From Sphingobacteriaceae bacterium (GTDB taxonomy: Bacteria > Bacteroidota > Bacteroidia > Sphingobacteriales > Sphingobacteriaceae), in the NCBI GenBank assembly GCA_014380615.1, contig JACMJM010000014.1, positions 62,001-126,000 on the forward strand: a DNA stretch of 64,000 bases, given 5' to 3'. The position numbers were made by a program, and so were the translations under genes. Below are positions 15,612-24,258 of this stretch, piece after piece. The notes under the pieces are model-generated. The model saw only the letters and a program-made list of their open reading frames with translations. It searched no databases and had not been told where the DNA came from. Every line of letters begins with the position of its first letter. The stretch's first letter is position 1.

Positions 15612-17594
15612 TTAATAATTTATTGTTAGTGTTATTCTGTAAGACCGGCCCGGCATCGGATAATTCCTCACCACATCGTATGATTGATTGAGCAGATTAT
15701 TTACCTCCGCCAGAAATTTGCAGCTAAGCTGTTTATAGGTTGATTTGTATCCGGCAGATATATCATGGGTATACCATGGCTCCATATATCCGTCATTGTT
15801 ATTAGGACGCAAGCCATACCTTTCTCCAGTGTATAGAAAATTATAGTTTAGCAGATATCGGCTCTTACTTAGTCCTATAACCGCAGATCCGGCATGTTGC
15901 GGCGCATAAGGAATAAACTCGTTAAAGTTTGCGCCGCCCTTAGTTTTATCAAGTGCCTGCTGATAGGTATAATTCAAATTCGCGGTAAGAGAAACTGATT
16001 GCCGGATAAGCATTTCTGAATTTAAGCCCATTTCAACGCCCTTTACCTGAACCTCGGCAACATTCAACATTGTCCATAAAAACAGGCTTTTGTAAGATGG
16101 TAATGCCACAATCTTATCTTGAACCTTATTGTAATAAACATCACCACGAAGAGATACATACTTAATATTAGAAGAGAATGTCTTTACAAAGTTGAAACCC
16201 AGATCGTATTGAGTAGTATATTCAGGCTTCAGATCGGCATTGCCAATCAGCGTGTAATATTGATCGTTAAACGTAGGTAACCGGAAGCTTTCTTTATAAA
16301 ACCCTCTTAACCGGAGATTTATGCTTTTAAAAGGTTTCCATGAAGCTTCAACAAAAGGAGATAAAGCTGTTTTATCAGCGGCACTTTTACCGATTTTTAC
16401 CGATTCGTTGACTATAGTTTCAAGTAAGCTCGCTTCAAGATCAAAATTCTTTATCAATAGCTTTGATTTTACCGCAATTAAGCCAGTGTATCTAACAGGT
16501 TTAGGAAACGCAGTTGTACTTAAATCAATTTTCGCATCCATCCAATTACGGATAATATCAGTAGCTAACGAGACACTTATTTTAGAATTGACCTGGTAAC
16601 TATTCGCTATTGACAAATAATATTCATTATGCTGATAGGAATTTTCAATTTTTCCGACCGAGTCCGGCCAATCAGGATCCAGATAGCGATTATGATTATA
16701 AGCGTATTTACTCCTGCCCGAAATTTTGTAAAATTTACTTAAAGGTTTAGTGAATGATGCCTGAATAAAAAAGTCATCATCCCATAGCTGCTGCCTTGAA
16801 CTGCTATTATTTCTTACAACAATGCGTGGAAGTCCCCTGTTTGATTTATGCAGGTAAGTCTGCAAACTCCAAACCGAACTGTCAACAGCAATACCATATA
16901 GCCCTGCCTCTAATCGCAAAGCATTTAGATAACCGTTTTCCCTAATAAGAAGGTTATTTGATGTAGGTTCAGGGAATTTATATCTGCCATGCGCTTTTTG
17001 ATATTCGGCGCTGAAAGAAGAATAAATTTTTGAATTTAGCTCATGATCCCATTTGAACAAAGGATTAACCAATCCGAATGAACCCGATTTTAAAGTAAGT
17101 TTAAACTGATCTTTGCGATCATGAAATTGCGGTTTTTTAGATTCAATGTTTAGGCTGTTTGCTAATGCGTATGCCCTTGCTGGAAGAAGTAAATTCTGAG
17201 ACTGACCATTAACGAGGCTAATATTCTCTACATTGTCTAAAGAGAACTTACCAAGATTTACCTGTCCGTTTTGGGCATTTCCAAGTTGAATACCATCATA
17301 GAAAATACCTGTATGCAGGCTTCCCAGGTTGCGAACATTAATGGTTTTAAGTCCGCCAACGCCACCGTAATCTTTCAACTGAACACCTGAAAGATGTTTT
17401 ACAGCATCGGCAACACTTAAGTTATTTATCTTCTCTAACTCTGCGCTGCCTAAGCTTTGACCAGAAAAGGTGGAAATACGTTTGCTTTTTATTTTTACTT
17501 CCCTTAATGTATCTACCTGTGCGGCTACAGGGCTAAACCCTATAACGCTTACCAGAAAACAATAAAAAAGAAAAGCTAAACCCTTGTGTACCAA
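15612..17594 (-). CDS. btuB: TonB-dependent outer-membrane cobalamin receptor BtuB
   Basis: This 660-residue receptor has a signal peptide (AFLFYCFLVSVIGFSPVAAQ), a TonB-box-like stretch near VDTLREVKI, and a plug domain (about 30-150, with LSGVQLKDYGGVGGLKTINV). A 22-strand barrel follows, ending in an aromatic-rich YRITLTINY strand. There is no carboxypeptidase-like N-terminal extension. An in-frame TAA lies four codons upstream and no ATG is available, so the start must be the TTG at 17594. The riboswitch upstream identifies the substrate as a corrinoid. It is the first gene of the btuB/btuG-like/Dph6-like operon. Confidence 0.92.
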   Translation of the reverse strand: MVHKGLAFLFYCFLVSVIGFSPVAAQVDTLREVKIKSKRISTFSGQSLGSAELEKINNLSVADAVKHLSGVQLKDYGGVGGLKTINVRNLGSLHTGIFYDGIQLGNAQNGQVNLGKFSLDNVENISLVNGQSQNLLLPARAYALANSLNIESKKPQFHDRKDQFKLTLKSGSFGLVNPLFKWDHELNSKIYSSFSAEYQKAHGRYKFPEPTSNNLLIRENGYLNALRLEAGLYGIAVDSSVWSLQTYLHKSNRGLPRIVVRNNSSSRQQLWDDDFFIQASFTKPLSKFYKISGRSKYAYNHNRYLDPDWPDSVGKIENSYQHNEYYLSIANSYQVNSKISVSLATDIIRNWMDAKIDLSTTAFPKPVRYTGLIAVKSKLLIKNFDLEASLLETIVNESVKIGKSAADKTALSPFVEASWKPFKSINLRLRGFYKESFRLPTFNDQYYTLIGNADLKPEYTTQYDLGFNFVKTFSSNIKYVSLRGDVYYNKVQDKIVALPSYKSLFLWTMLNVAEVQVKGVEMGLNSEMLIRQSVSLTANLNYTYQQALDKTKGGANFNEFIPYAPQHAGSAVIGLSKSRYLLNYNFLYTGERYGLRPNNNDGYMEPWYTHDISAGYKSTYKQLSCKFLAEVNNLLNQSYDVVRNYPMPGRSYRITLTINY

Positions 17595-17700
17595 TTTCGG
17601 TGAATTTTAAAACCATAAGCCAAGGGGGAAATAAAAAATGAGACGCTGTAAAGCAATTTCACTCAAGCTTCAATCCCCGAAAGCTATGAATTGTTAACAC

Positions 17701-17878
17701 TTTAGGCAGGTCTTCTGACTTACTCCCGGTTATTCTGCCTTCCCATCCGCATTGCGAACAGTGGCTTTAAGATTGAATAACCGTTGTGGAGAACACAGCA
17801 GCGGGACTGTCCGGGATTCACACCCGGTTCCCTTTTAACCCCGATAAAATCGGAGACCAAAAGCAAGGCAAATCTAGA
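17701..17878 (-). promoter_or_regulatory. cobalamin riboswitch
   Basis: Read on the minus strand, the element contains GGGAACCCGGTGTGAATCCC, CAGTCCCGCTGCTGTG and the B12-box-like AGCCACTG, ending with a pairing arm AGTCAGAAGACCTGCC. The outer helix is closed by GCCT(TGC) near 17875 and the region near 17701. Binding of adenosylcobalamin or a related corrinoid is expected to switch off the downstream btuB operon. Confidence 0.95.
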
Positions 17879-17902
17879 ACAAGATTTGTAATTAGCAAAA
17901 GT

Positions 17903-18595
17903 TCATTTAGAATTTTTAAACAGCTTTCGCTCGATAGAACCCATAACTACCAGATACTGAGCTATAAGATAGGTAAAAAGAAAAATTATCATCATGGTAT
18001 GTTCGGCATCAATAAAGTTGTAGTACCCGATAGATAAATTGGAAATTACAAAAGAAAAACTACCAGTAAAGATTAATTTAAAACTTAAACGGTTAACTCG
18101 TTTGTGTCTGTAGCCAGATAAAACCATCATTGCAGATAAAATCAGGAAGTAGGCAATTGCAGGATAGGTAAACTCACGGAGACTTTTTCCAGCGGCAATA
18201 AAAAAGCTGACAGTGACAATCAGAAGTACCATCAGCAAAACATTTCCCACGGTCCTTGTTTTGCTTAAATCGCTGGTAAAATCTATAAAATACGCATACG
18301 AATACAATGTGTAGCCAATTAAGGTAGCTATCAACCCTGTTAAAAAGTAAAATTCTGTCCCTGTGGTAAACAACAACTGAATATCGCCCGCAAGTGATAA
18401 AACCAATCCCATAAAAATTAATCTATGAAACTGCTCTTCAATTTTAGTTTTTATAAGCAGATAAAGTATCAGCGAGGTCCCGATTAAGGGCATAGCGATC
18501 ATTCGTAAAAGCTGATTTTGAGTCACCAAGGCATAGATATTCAATATCAAAATCAGAGCATATAAAAAAGCGAAGGTTTTATGCCTCTTGTACAT
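17903..18595 (-). CDS. YhhN-family lysoplasmalogenase-like membrane protein
   Basis: This 230-residue integral membrane protein has about eight hydrophobic helices. The YhhN/TMEM86 family pattern is visible: MGLVLSLAGDIQLLF in the third-fourth helix and paired acidic residues in the membrane. Family members hydrolyse the vinyl-ether bond of lysoplasmalogens. It overlaps the ferritin-like gene by 17 bp and is the last gene of a five-gene operon. Its 3' end is only about 25 bp from the riboswitch, so the btuB promoter may lie inside it. Confidence 0.8.
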   Translation of the reverse strand: MYKRHKTFAFLYALILILNIYALVTQNQLLRMIAMPLIGTSLILYLLIKTKIEEQFHRLIFMGLVLSLAGDIQLLFTTGTEFYFLTGLIATLIGYTLYSYAYFIDFTSDLSKTRTVGNVLLMVLLIVTVSFFIAAGKSLREFTYPAIAYFLILSAMMVLSGYRHKRVNRLSFKLIFTGSFSFVISNLSIGYYNFIDAEHTMMIIFLFTYLIAQYLVVMGSIERKLFKNSK

Positions 18596-19199
18596 AAATT
18601 TCCTTTTCTAAAGCAACAATCCAGTCGTTAAAGAGCCTGGTTTCGATTTCCAAGGCCTTTTCGGCATGTACCTCCCATTCGGGAGAAAAATCTTTAAGCT
18701 GTTTGAGCATTTCCTCGAGGTGCCCCTCCTCTTCAAGAATAATAGACTTAACATTCACCTTACTTCCAGCCGAATCCAAAGCCTCCTGATAAACCGGATA
18801 TAACTCATCCGCTCGTACTTCGATGGCATAAGTAACAAGCAAATAAGCCGCAAAACGCAGTTCCGCCCCGCTAAGGTTAAGGCTGTTTTTTAAATATCTG
18901 CTGATTTCCGTGTCAAGCTTATTTAGATACAGTCGGCTTGATGCGGGAGCAAGTAAAAAACCATAATCGTATGTAGGACAATATGTTTCATTTATTTTAC
19001 CAATTTGTTTCTTTAAGTAATAAGCATGTCGATGCTCTTCGGCCGCATGCTTAAGAATGATTAATGTTACCTGGGTAGAATGCTCGGATGCAGAAATCTT
19101 CCTGGCACCGGTATTCTCCATTAGCGAAAGCGTATTTAAGAGCTTTGCGTGGAGTTGGGGCTGAGATATTATTTGTTCAAAAAGCGTTTTTAATGGCAT
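18579..19199 (-). CDS. ferritin-like protein with diiron-type motif, unknown function
   Basis: This 206-residue, mainly helical soluble protein has metal-ligand spacing that looks like a diiron four-helix bundle: E28 in helix 1, E55-xx-H58 (AEEHRHAYYLKK), E127 (YAIEVRADELY) and E157-xx-H160 (LEEEGHLEEML). That is the classic E...ExxH...E...ExxH layout of ferritin-like oxidases and oxygenases. The gene lies 1 bp after bioA and overlaps the YhhN-like gene, so it is co-transcribed with both. I cannot name the subfamily. Iron binding is inferred. Confidence 0.7.
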   Translation of the reverse strand: MPLKTLFEQIISQPQLHAKLLNTLSLMENTGARKISASEHSTQVTLIILKHAAEEHRHAYYLKKQIGKINETYCPTYDYGFLLAPASSRLYLNKLDTEISRYLKNSLNLSGAELRFAAYLLVTYAIEVRADELYPVYQEALDSAGSKVNVKSIILEEEGHLEEMLKQLKDFSPEWEVHAEKALEIETRLFNDWIVALEKEIYVQEA

Positions 19200-19200
19200 A

Positions 19201-20472
19201 TCAAAATTTTTCGAGAGCTTCTTCTATTTTTGAATAGATATAATCCAGTTGTTGGTTGCTTATACAATAGGGCGGCAAAATATAAATTATGTTACCCAAT
19301 GGCCGCAAGATAATGCCTTCCTTTAAAAAGAACGAATACAAATTATCCCTCAGGCCGCTAAAGTAAGAACTGCTGCCGTCTGTCTCCCATTCGAGAGCCA
19401 GAATAGTACCGGTTTGCCTTACGTCTCTTAGTTTTTTATTGCTTATTACTTTTAGGGCAAAATCCCGGTGCCGTGATGAGATCCGCTCGATTTCATCAAG
19501 TGCTTTAGGCTCAAGTAATAAATCGAGGCTTGCCAAAGCGGCCGCGCATGCGATAGGATTTGCAGTGAAAGAATGCCCGTGGAAGAATGTTTTCAATTTA
19601 TCATCCGAAAGGAAAGCATCGAAAATATTTTGGGTACAAGAAGTAACTCCCAATGCCATTGTGCCGCCAGTGATGCCTTTAGACAGGCAAACAATATCCG
19701 GTTTCACGGTAAGGTAATCTGATGCGAAAAGCTTACCAGTTCTGCCGAAACCTGTCATTACCTCATCTGCGATAGTGAACACATTATGTTCCCTGCAGCA
19801 CGCAAGGAGTTCATCCAGAAATTTCGCTTCATACATCAGCATCCCTGCCGAGCCCTGAACTAAAGGCTCATAAATAAACCCGGCGATATCTGAATTAAGA
19901 TGAGCAATCCGCGACTTTAGATCCGTTATATTTTGCGCGTTAGGGGTGTCGATGTAAATCACATCAAACAAAAGACTTGCAAATGGTGCCGTAAAAGCAC
20001 TTCTGGCACTCACAGACATGGCACCAAATGTATCCCCGTGATAAGAATTATTAAACGCAATAACCTTGGTGCGAGGTACTCCGGCGTTACCCCAATACTG
20101 AAGGCACATTTTAATAGCTACCTCCACCGCCGTTGAGCCGTTATCTGAATAAAAGATTTTAGCCTGATTTTGAGGAAGAATCTGAAGTAAACCCTCAGCA
20201 AGTTCTACCGCCGGCCGATGAGTAAAACCCGCGAAAATCGCGTGTTCGAGGGTTAGAAGCTGTTCCGAAACTTTTTTAGCGATATGCGGATGAGAATGTC
20301 CGTGAAGATTTACCCACCAGGAAGATACGGCATCGATATACCTGTTTCCCTCTTCATCAATCAGGTAAACCCCTTCTCCTTTTACAATCCCGATAGCATC
20401 CGCGGCGGTTTGCATTTGAGTATAGGGGTGCCAGATTATGGCCTTATCTCTTTCGCTTAAACTCTTTTCCAT
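19201..20472 (-). CDS. bioA: adenosylmethionine-8-amino-7-oxononanoate aminotransferase
   Basis: This 423-residue PLP enzyme of biotin synthesis converts KAPA to DAPA using SAM as amino donor. Diagnostic features are WHPYTQMQ at the N-terminus, SSWWVNLHGHSHPHI, YSDNGSTAVEVAIKMCLQYW, DEVMTGFGRTG, and the PLP lysine in CLSKGITGG near residue 270. No other bio gene is in the window. It overlaps the NUDIX gene by 16 bp and is followed 1 bp later by the ferritin-like gene. Confidence 0.95.
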   Translation of the reverse strand: MEKSLSERDKAIIWHPYTQMQTAADAIGIVKGEGVYLIDEEGNRYIDAVSSWWVNLHGHSHPHIAKKVSEQLLTLEHAIFAGFTHRPAVELAEGLLQILPQNQAKIFYSDNGSTAVEVAIKMCLQYWGNAGVPRTKVIAFNNSYHGDTFGAMSVSARSAFTAPFASLLFDVIYIDTPNAQNITDLKSRIAHLNSDIAGFIYEPLVQGSAGMLMYEAKFLDELLACCREHNVFTIADEVMTGFGRTGKLFASDYLTVKPDIVCLSKGITGGTMALGVTSCTQNIFDAFLSDDKLKTFFHGHSFTANPIACAAALASLDLLLEPKALDEIERISSRHRDFALKVISNKKLRDVRQTGTILALEWETDGSSSYFSGLRDNLYSFFLKEGIILRPLGNIIYILPPYCISNQQLDYIYSKIEEALEKF

Positions 20473-20906
20473 TTTTCCTGGAGCAATTCAACAACACGCT
20501 TATCTGTGGGGAAAGTAACATCATTTGATTCTATTTCACTTAGTTTTCGCCATCTAAATGCCTGACGGATATCCCCTTCCCCATCAAAATCAAAAACAAC
20601 TTCTTTACATTTAATCTTTATTTCGCTTTTGGGATTCACCAAATAATAGACACTAATAATCTGACTATCGTTAAAAGCTGATTTAACAAAGAAATCGGTA
20701 GTATAAAAATGCTCGGTTACTTCAACCTCAAACTCGCATTCTTCAATAAATTCGCGCTTCAATGCTTCAATTAAGCCCTCGCCATATTCTAAGCCCCCAC
20801 CCGGGAATTTGCTGAAACGAGCCCCATACTCTTCTTCATCGCTGAGAAGAATTTCGTTTTCTGTATTAATTAGCAAACCGTAAACCCTAACGTTAAAATT
20901 GTACAT
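20457..20906 (-). CDS. NUDIX hydrolase
   Basis: This 149-residue protein has the Nudix box GGGLEYGEGLIEALKREFIEEC (the last conserved Gly is Cys here), at about residues 37-58. It should hydrolyse a nucleoside diphosphate linked to another moiety; the substrate is unknown. It starts 5 bp after the cation transporter stop and overlaps bioA by 16 bp, placing it in the same operon. Confidence 0.9.
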   Translation of the reverse strand: MYNFNVRVYGLLINTENEILLSDEEEYGARFSKFPGGGLEYGEGLIEALKREFIEECEFEVEVTEHFYTTDFFVKSAFNDSQIISVYYLVNPKSEIKIKCKEVVFDFDGEGDIRQAFRWRKLSEIESNDVTFPTDKRVVELLQEKWKRV

Positions 20907-20911
20907 GGCTG

Positions 20912-21904
20912 CTATTTATAATGCTTATGATTTCGGGTTACATTATCCGGGGTCCAGGTGATATCTTTTGTCTGCACTTCGGTTCTAACCGGGCAGCCTT
21001 GCAGCCGGCAATAGTGGCAACATTGAGGCAGACACGGATCTGCATGAATAAAAAATTCTGTCCTCACAAAGCCGTTCTGATTAATTAATGTATCTATTTG
21101 CGATATTTCATCATGAACTTTATTCAATTCATAATAATAAGGGAGCGTTACGTGGCAATCAATATGCAGTTCGTGTCCATAACTCTGGGTTCTTAGATTA
21201 TGGATATCAATCCATGAATCATGTCTGTTTGCATTTAGAATTTTAAGAACATCATTAACAACCTTAAAATCCGATTCATCCATCAATCCACCAACAGACT
21301 TCCGCAAAAGCTTATATCCGTTGTAAATAATATAAAGTCCCATTAAAATGGATAAGATGCTGTCTAAGTAATAATTTTGAGTAAAATAAATAGCAAGTAA
21401 GCCTATCACCAAACCCGCGCTGCTGTAAGCATCGGTTAATAAATGCTTCCCGTCGGCATATAAAACCAGTGAGTTTGATATTTTACTTTCCCTTATTAAA
21501 GTTTTCCCGAGGAAAAAATTGATAAAACCGGTAACCGCGATAATGATGGTTCCGTCGAACAAATCGTTAACTATTGAGGGGAAGAGCAGGCTATAGCCCG
21601 ATTTGAAAATGATTAGCACCCCGGCGAGGAAAATCAGTATTCCTTCTACAAACATCGAAAAGAATTCTACTTTTCCGTGCCCGTAAGGATGGTTTAGATC
21701 TTTTGGTTGAGCCGATAAGTAAATACTGTAAAAAGCAAAGGCACTTGCCAACACGTTAACAATACTTTCGGCAGCATCGGTTAATATGGCGTTAGACGAT
21801 GTTATAAAGTAGGCTGTAAACTTTCCCAGCATCAGCAAAAAGCTGATTACTAAAGCAAGCAGAATTATTTTTTTTTGTCGTTCCAACGCCTTATTGGGAG
21901 CCAA
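20912..21904 (-). CDS. cation diffusion facilitator metal transporter
   Basis: This protein of about 330 residues has six transmembrane helices (about 12-190) with the paired metal-site motifs ILTDAAESIVN and YADGKHLLTDAYSSAG, and a cytoplasmic C-terminal domain with WIDIHNLRTQSYGHELHIDCHVTLP. It probably exports Zn, Fe or Mn. The C-terminus carries an extra Cys/His patch (PCLPQCCHYCRLQGCP). The start is uncertain: the listed start is a TTG at 21904 that lies inside a TAAATTTG promoter-like box, so a second TTG at 21886 is an alternative. First gene of the bioA operon. Confidence 0.87.
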   Translation of the reverse strand: MAPNKALERQKKIILLALVISFLLMLGKFTAYFITSSNAILTDAAESIVNVLASAFAFYSIYLSAQPKDLNHPYGHGKVEFFSMFVEGILIFLAGVLIIFKSGYSLLFPSIVNDLFDGTIIIAVTGFINFFLGKTLIRESKISNSLVLYADGKHLLTDAYSSAGLVIGLLAIYFTQNYYLDSILSILMGLYIIYNGYKLLRKSVGGLMDESDFKVVNDVLKILNANRHDSWIDIHNLRTQSYGHELHIDCHVTLPYYYELNKVHDEISQIDTLINQNGFVRTEFFIHADPCLPQCCHYCRLQGCPVRTEVQTKDITWTPDNVTRNHKHYK

Positions 21905-21983
21905 ATTTACTACTCTAGGCCCGTAAATAATTACCTAATCGCAGAAAAGATATTTTTTTCTGTCGCAATCTCTAAAGGCTTCA

Positions 21984-21991
21984 TATATTTG
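21984..21991 (+). promoter_or_regulatory. -7 promoter box of the aminotransferase gene
   Basis: TATATTTG ends five bases before the ATG at 21997, implying a leader of about zero to two nucleotides. Confidence 0.6.
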
Positions 21992-21996
21992 CGCTT

Positions 21997-23217
21997 ATGA
22001 GTATTTTATCCGACAGAATCAACAATCTTGCCGAGTCTGCGACCATTAAGATGGCCAAAATGGGCAGAGAATTAGCAGCAAAAGGCGTCGATGTGATCAG
22101 CCTTAGCCTTGGAGAAACAGATTTTTTCACTCCAGATTTCGTAAAAGATGCCGCGAAGAAAGCAATCGATGCGAACTATTCTTATTACACTCCTGTAGCG
22201 GGTATTCCCGATCTTAGGAAGGCGATTGCGGCAAAGCTGAAGCGGGAAAATAACCTGGATTTTAACTTTGATCAGATTGTAGTTTCTACTGGCGCGAAAC
22301 AATCTTTGGCTAACGCCATTTTATGCGTGGTTAATCCAGGCGATGAAGTTGTGATTCCTACCCCTTATTGGGTTTCTTATTCAGAATTGGTGAAGCTAGC
22401 TGAAGGTGAGTCTGTTTTCATCAGTACAAGGATCGAGTCTGATTTTAAAATCACTCCTGAGCAATTGGAGGCGGCAATTACTCCTAAAACCAAATTATTC
22501 ATGTTCTCTTCACCAAACAATCCAACCGGAACTGTTTATACCCGTGAAGAACTTGGGGCGCTTGTAAAAGTGTTTGAGAAATATCCCAACATTTATATCA
22601 TATCCGATGAAATATATGAGCATATAAACTTCATTGGCAAGCACACCTCTATAGCAGAATTCGACAGCGTTAAGGATCGTGTAATCATCATTAACGGATT
22701 ATCTAAAGCTTACGCAATGACCGGATGGCGCTTAGGCTTTTCGGCTACGAACAAAACCCTTGCCGATGCTATTGATAAATTACAAAGCCAGGTAACTTCA
22801 GGCACCTGCTCAATCACTCAGCATGCCGGAGCCGCAGCCTACCAGGGCAGCCTCGACAGCGTAAAAGAGATGCAGGTTACATTTTTACGACGCCGCGATC
22901 TGGTATATAATCTTTTAAAAGACATTGACGGCCTAAAAGTAAACTTACCTGCCGGAGCGTTTTATTTCTTCCCCGATGTAAGTTCATTTTTCGGCAAAAC
23001 AGCTCCCGATGGAGCGGTAATAGAAAACGGCGATGATCTTGCATTATATCTTTTAAACACCGGCCACGTAGCAACCGTAAGCGGCGATTCATTCGGCGAT
23101 CCGAATGGTTTGCGTTTATCTTATGCTGCAGCTGATGAGAAACTGATAGAAGCCGTATCAAGAATTAAATATGCCCTAGAACAGTTGAAAGATGCAAAAG
23201 CTGTTTCAGCAGTTTAA
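21997..23217 (+). CDS. class I/II PLP-dependent aminotransferase (aspartate aminotransferase type)
   Basis: This 406-residue fold-type I enzyme has SLSLGETDFFTPDFV near the N-terminus, VSTGAKQSLANAI, FSSPNNPTGTVY, ISDEIYEHINF, the PLP-lysine motif NGLSKAYAMTGWRLGF (about residue 235-250) and the substrate Arg in LRLSYA at the C-terminus. These point to the bacterial aspartate/prephenate aminotransferase group. Substrate choice cannot be fixed by eye. It overlaps the heptose kinase gene by 26 bp. Confidence 0.93.
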   Translation: MSILSDRINNLAESATIKMAKMGRELAAKGVDVISLSLGETDFFTPDFVKDAAKKAIDANYSYYTPVAGIPDLRKAIAAKLKRENNLDFNFDQIVVSTGAKQSLANAILCVVNPGDEVVIPTPYWVSYSELVKLAEGESVFISTRIESDFKITPEQLEAAITPKTKLFMFSSPNNPTGTVYTREELGALVKVFEKYPNIYIISDEIYEHINFIGKHTSIAEFDSVKDRVIIINGLSKAYAMTGWRLGFSATNKTLADAIDKLQSQVTSGTCSITQHAGAAAYQGSLDSVKEMQVTFLRRRDLVYNLLKDIDGLKVNLPAGAFYFFPDVSSFFGKTAPDGAVIENGDDLALYLLNTGHVATVSGDSFGDPNGLRLSYAAADEKLIEAVSRIKYALEQLKDAKAVSAV

Positions 23218-24166
23218 TAATCAAAACATTTTAATTATTGGCGATGTAATGATGGACTCGTACCTCTGGGGAAGTGTAGAACGCATTTCTCCGGAGGCTC
23301 CGGTTCCGGTTGTATCGGTTCGAAAAAAAGAGAATCGCCTTGGCGGAGCCGCAAATGTGGTACTCAATGTTCAATCGTTGGGGGCAACTCCAATTATATG
23401 TTCGGTTATTGGTGAGGATATAGAAGGCGAAGAATTTCTCAGCATTCTTCAAAAACAAGGCCTGTCTACCGAGGGAATCATTAAACTTAAAACCAGACCA
23501 ACCACTGTAAAAACCAGGGTAATAAGCCAAAATCAGCAGATGATCCGTATTGATGCTGAAGTGGACAAGGAAATATCTTTAGAAGAATCGGATCAGCTAT
23601 TCTCTGTAATTAAAAGCATTATTACTAGCAGACGGATTGACGCAATCATTTTCGAAGATTACGATAAAGGAGTGATAACCGAATACCTGATTAATAAAGT
23701 TGTGGCCCTGGCAAAATCAAAAAATATCATAACGGTTGTCGATCCTAAAAAACGAAATTTCCTTAACTATAAAGGCGTAACACTTTTTAAACCCAACCTT
23801 AAAGAACTAAGAGAAGGCTTAAAGATTGATGTTGATGCCAGCAATCATGCTGAGCTTGAGTTGGCTGTAACAAAGCTTCATAGTAAGCTTCAATCTGACA
23901 TGGTTATGGTTACACTTTCCGAGCAAGGAGTATACATGTACTCTAAGGAGGGTAAAAGAGTAATACCAGCACATATCAGAAATATTGCCGATGTTTCCGG
24001 TGCGGGAGATACTGTAATAGCGACTACCGCAGTATGTTTGGCTGCAGGAGCAGACGCATTTAACACGGCTTCGATTGCCAACCTCGCCGGTGGTTTGGTT
24101 TGCGAGTATGTTGGCGTTGTTCCGATAAATAAAGAAGAACTACTTAAAGAAGCACAAACGCTTTAA
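23192..24166 (+). CDS. rfaE1: D-glycero-beta-D-manno-heptose-7-phosphate kinase (PfkB family)
   Basis: This 324-residue sugar kinase matches the N-terminal half of HldE/RfaE: LIIGDVMMDSYLWGSVERISPEAPVPVV and RLGGAANVVLNVQSLG at the N-terminus, the DYDKGVIT and DPKKRNF motifs mid-protein, and the PfkB catalytic signature DVSGAGDTVIAT near residue 270. It acts in ADP-heptose synthesis for the LPS inner core. The nucleotidyltransferase half is absent, so a separate rfaE2 should exist elsewhere. Its start lies within the aminotransferase 3' end, suggesting coupling. Confidence 0.9.
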   Translation: MQKLFQQFNNQNILIIGDVMMDSYLWGSVERISPEAPVPVVSVRKKENRLGGAANVVLNVQSLGATPIICSVIGEDIEGEEFLSILQKQGLSTEGIIKLKTRPTTVKTRVISQNQQMIRIDAEVDKEISLEESDQLFSVIKSIITSRRIDAIIFEDYDKGVITEYLINKVVALAKSKNIITVVDPKKRNFLNYKGVTLFKPNLKELREGLKIDVDASNHAELELAVTKLHSKLQSDMVMVTLSEQGVYMYSKEGKRVIPAHIRNIADVSGAGDTVIATTAVCLAAGADAFNTASIANLAGGLVCEYVGVVPINKEELLKEAQTL

Positions 24167-24224
24167 GCACATACAGGGACGCAAAAACCAGCAAAATAAA
24201 AAACCTTATTTAGAATAAAATAAC

Positions 24225-24232
24225 TAAATTTG
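24225..24232 (+). promoter_or_regulatory. -7 promoter box of queA
   Basis: TAAATTTG at 24225-24232, followed by GCGCCC. The ATG is 27 bases downstream, so this transcript would have a short leader. Confidence 0.5.
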
Positions 24233-24258
24233 CGCCCTGAAATTTTTATACTTTTTAT

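Noticed and set aside
17786-18037. Plus-strand ORF over the riboswitch and the YhhN-like gene
   Set aside because: It is antisense to a riboswitch and a clear membrane-protein gene and has no family features.
24167-24258. preQ1 riboswitch before queA
   Set aside because: The short pseudoknot pattern of preQ1-I is not present; the gap only holds a promoter box.
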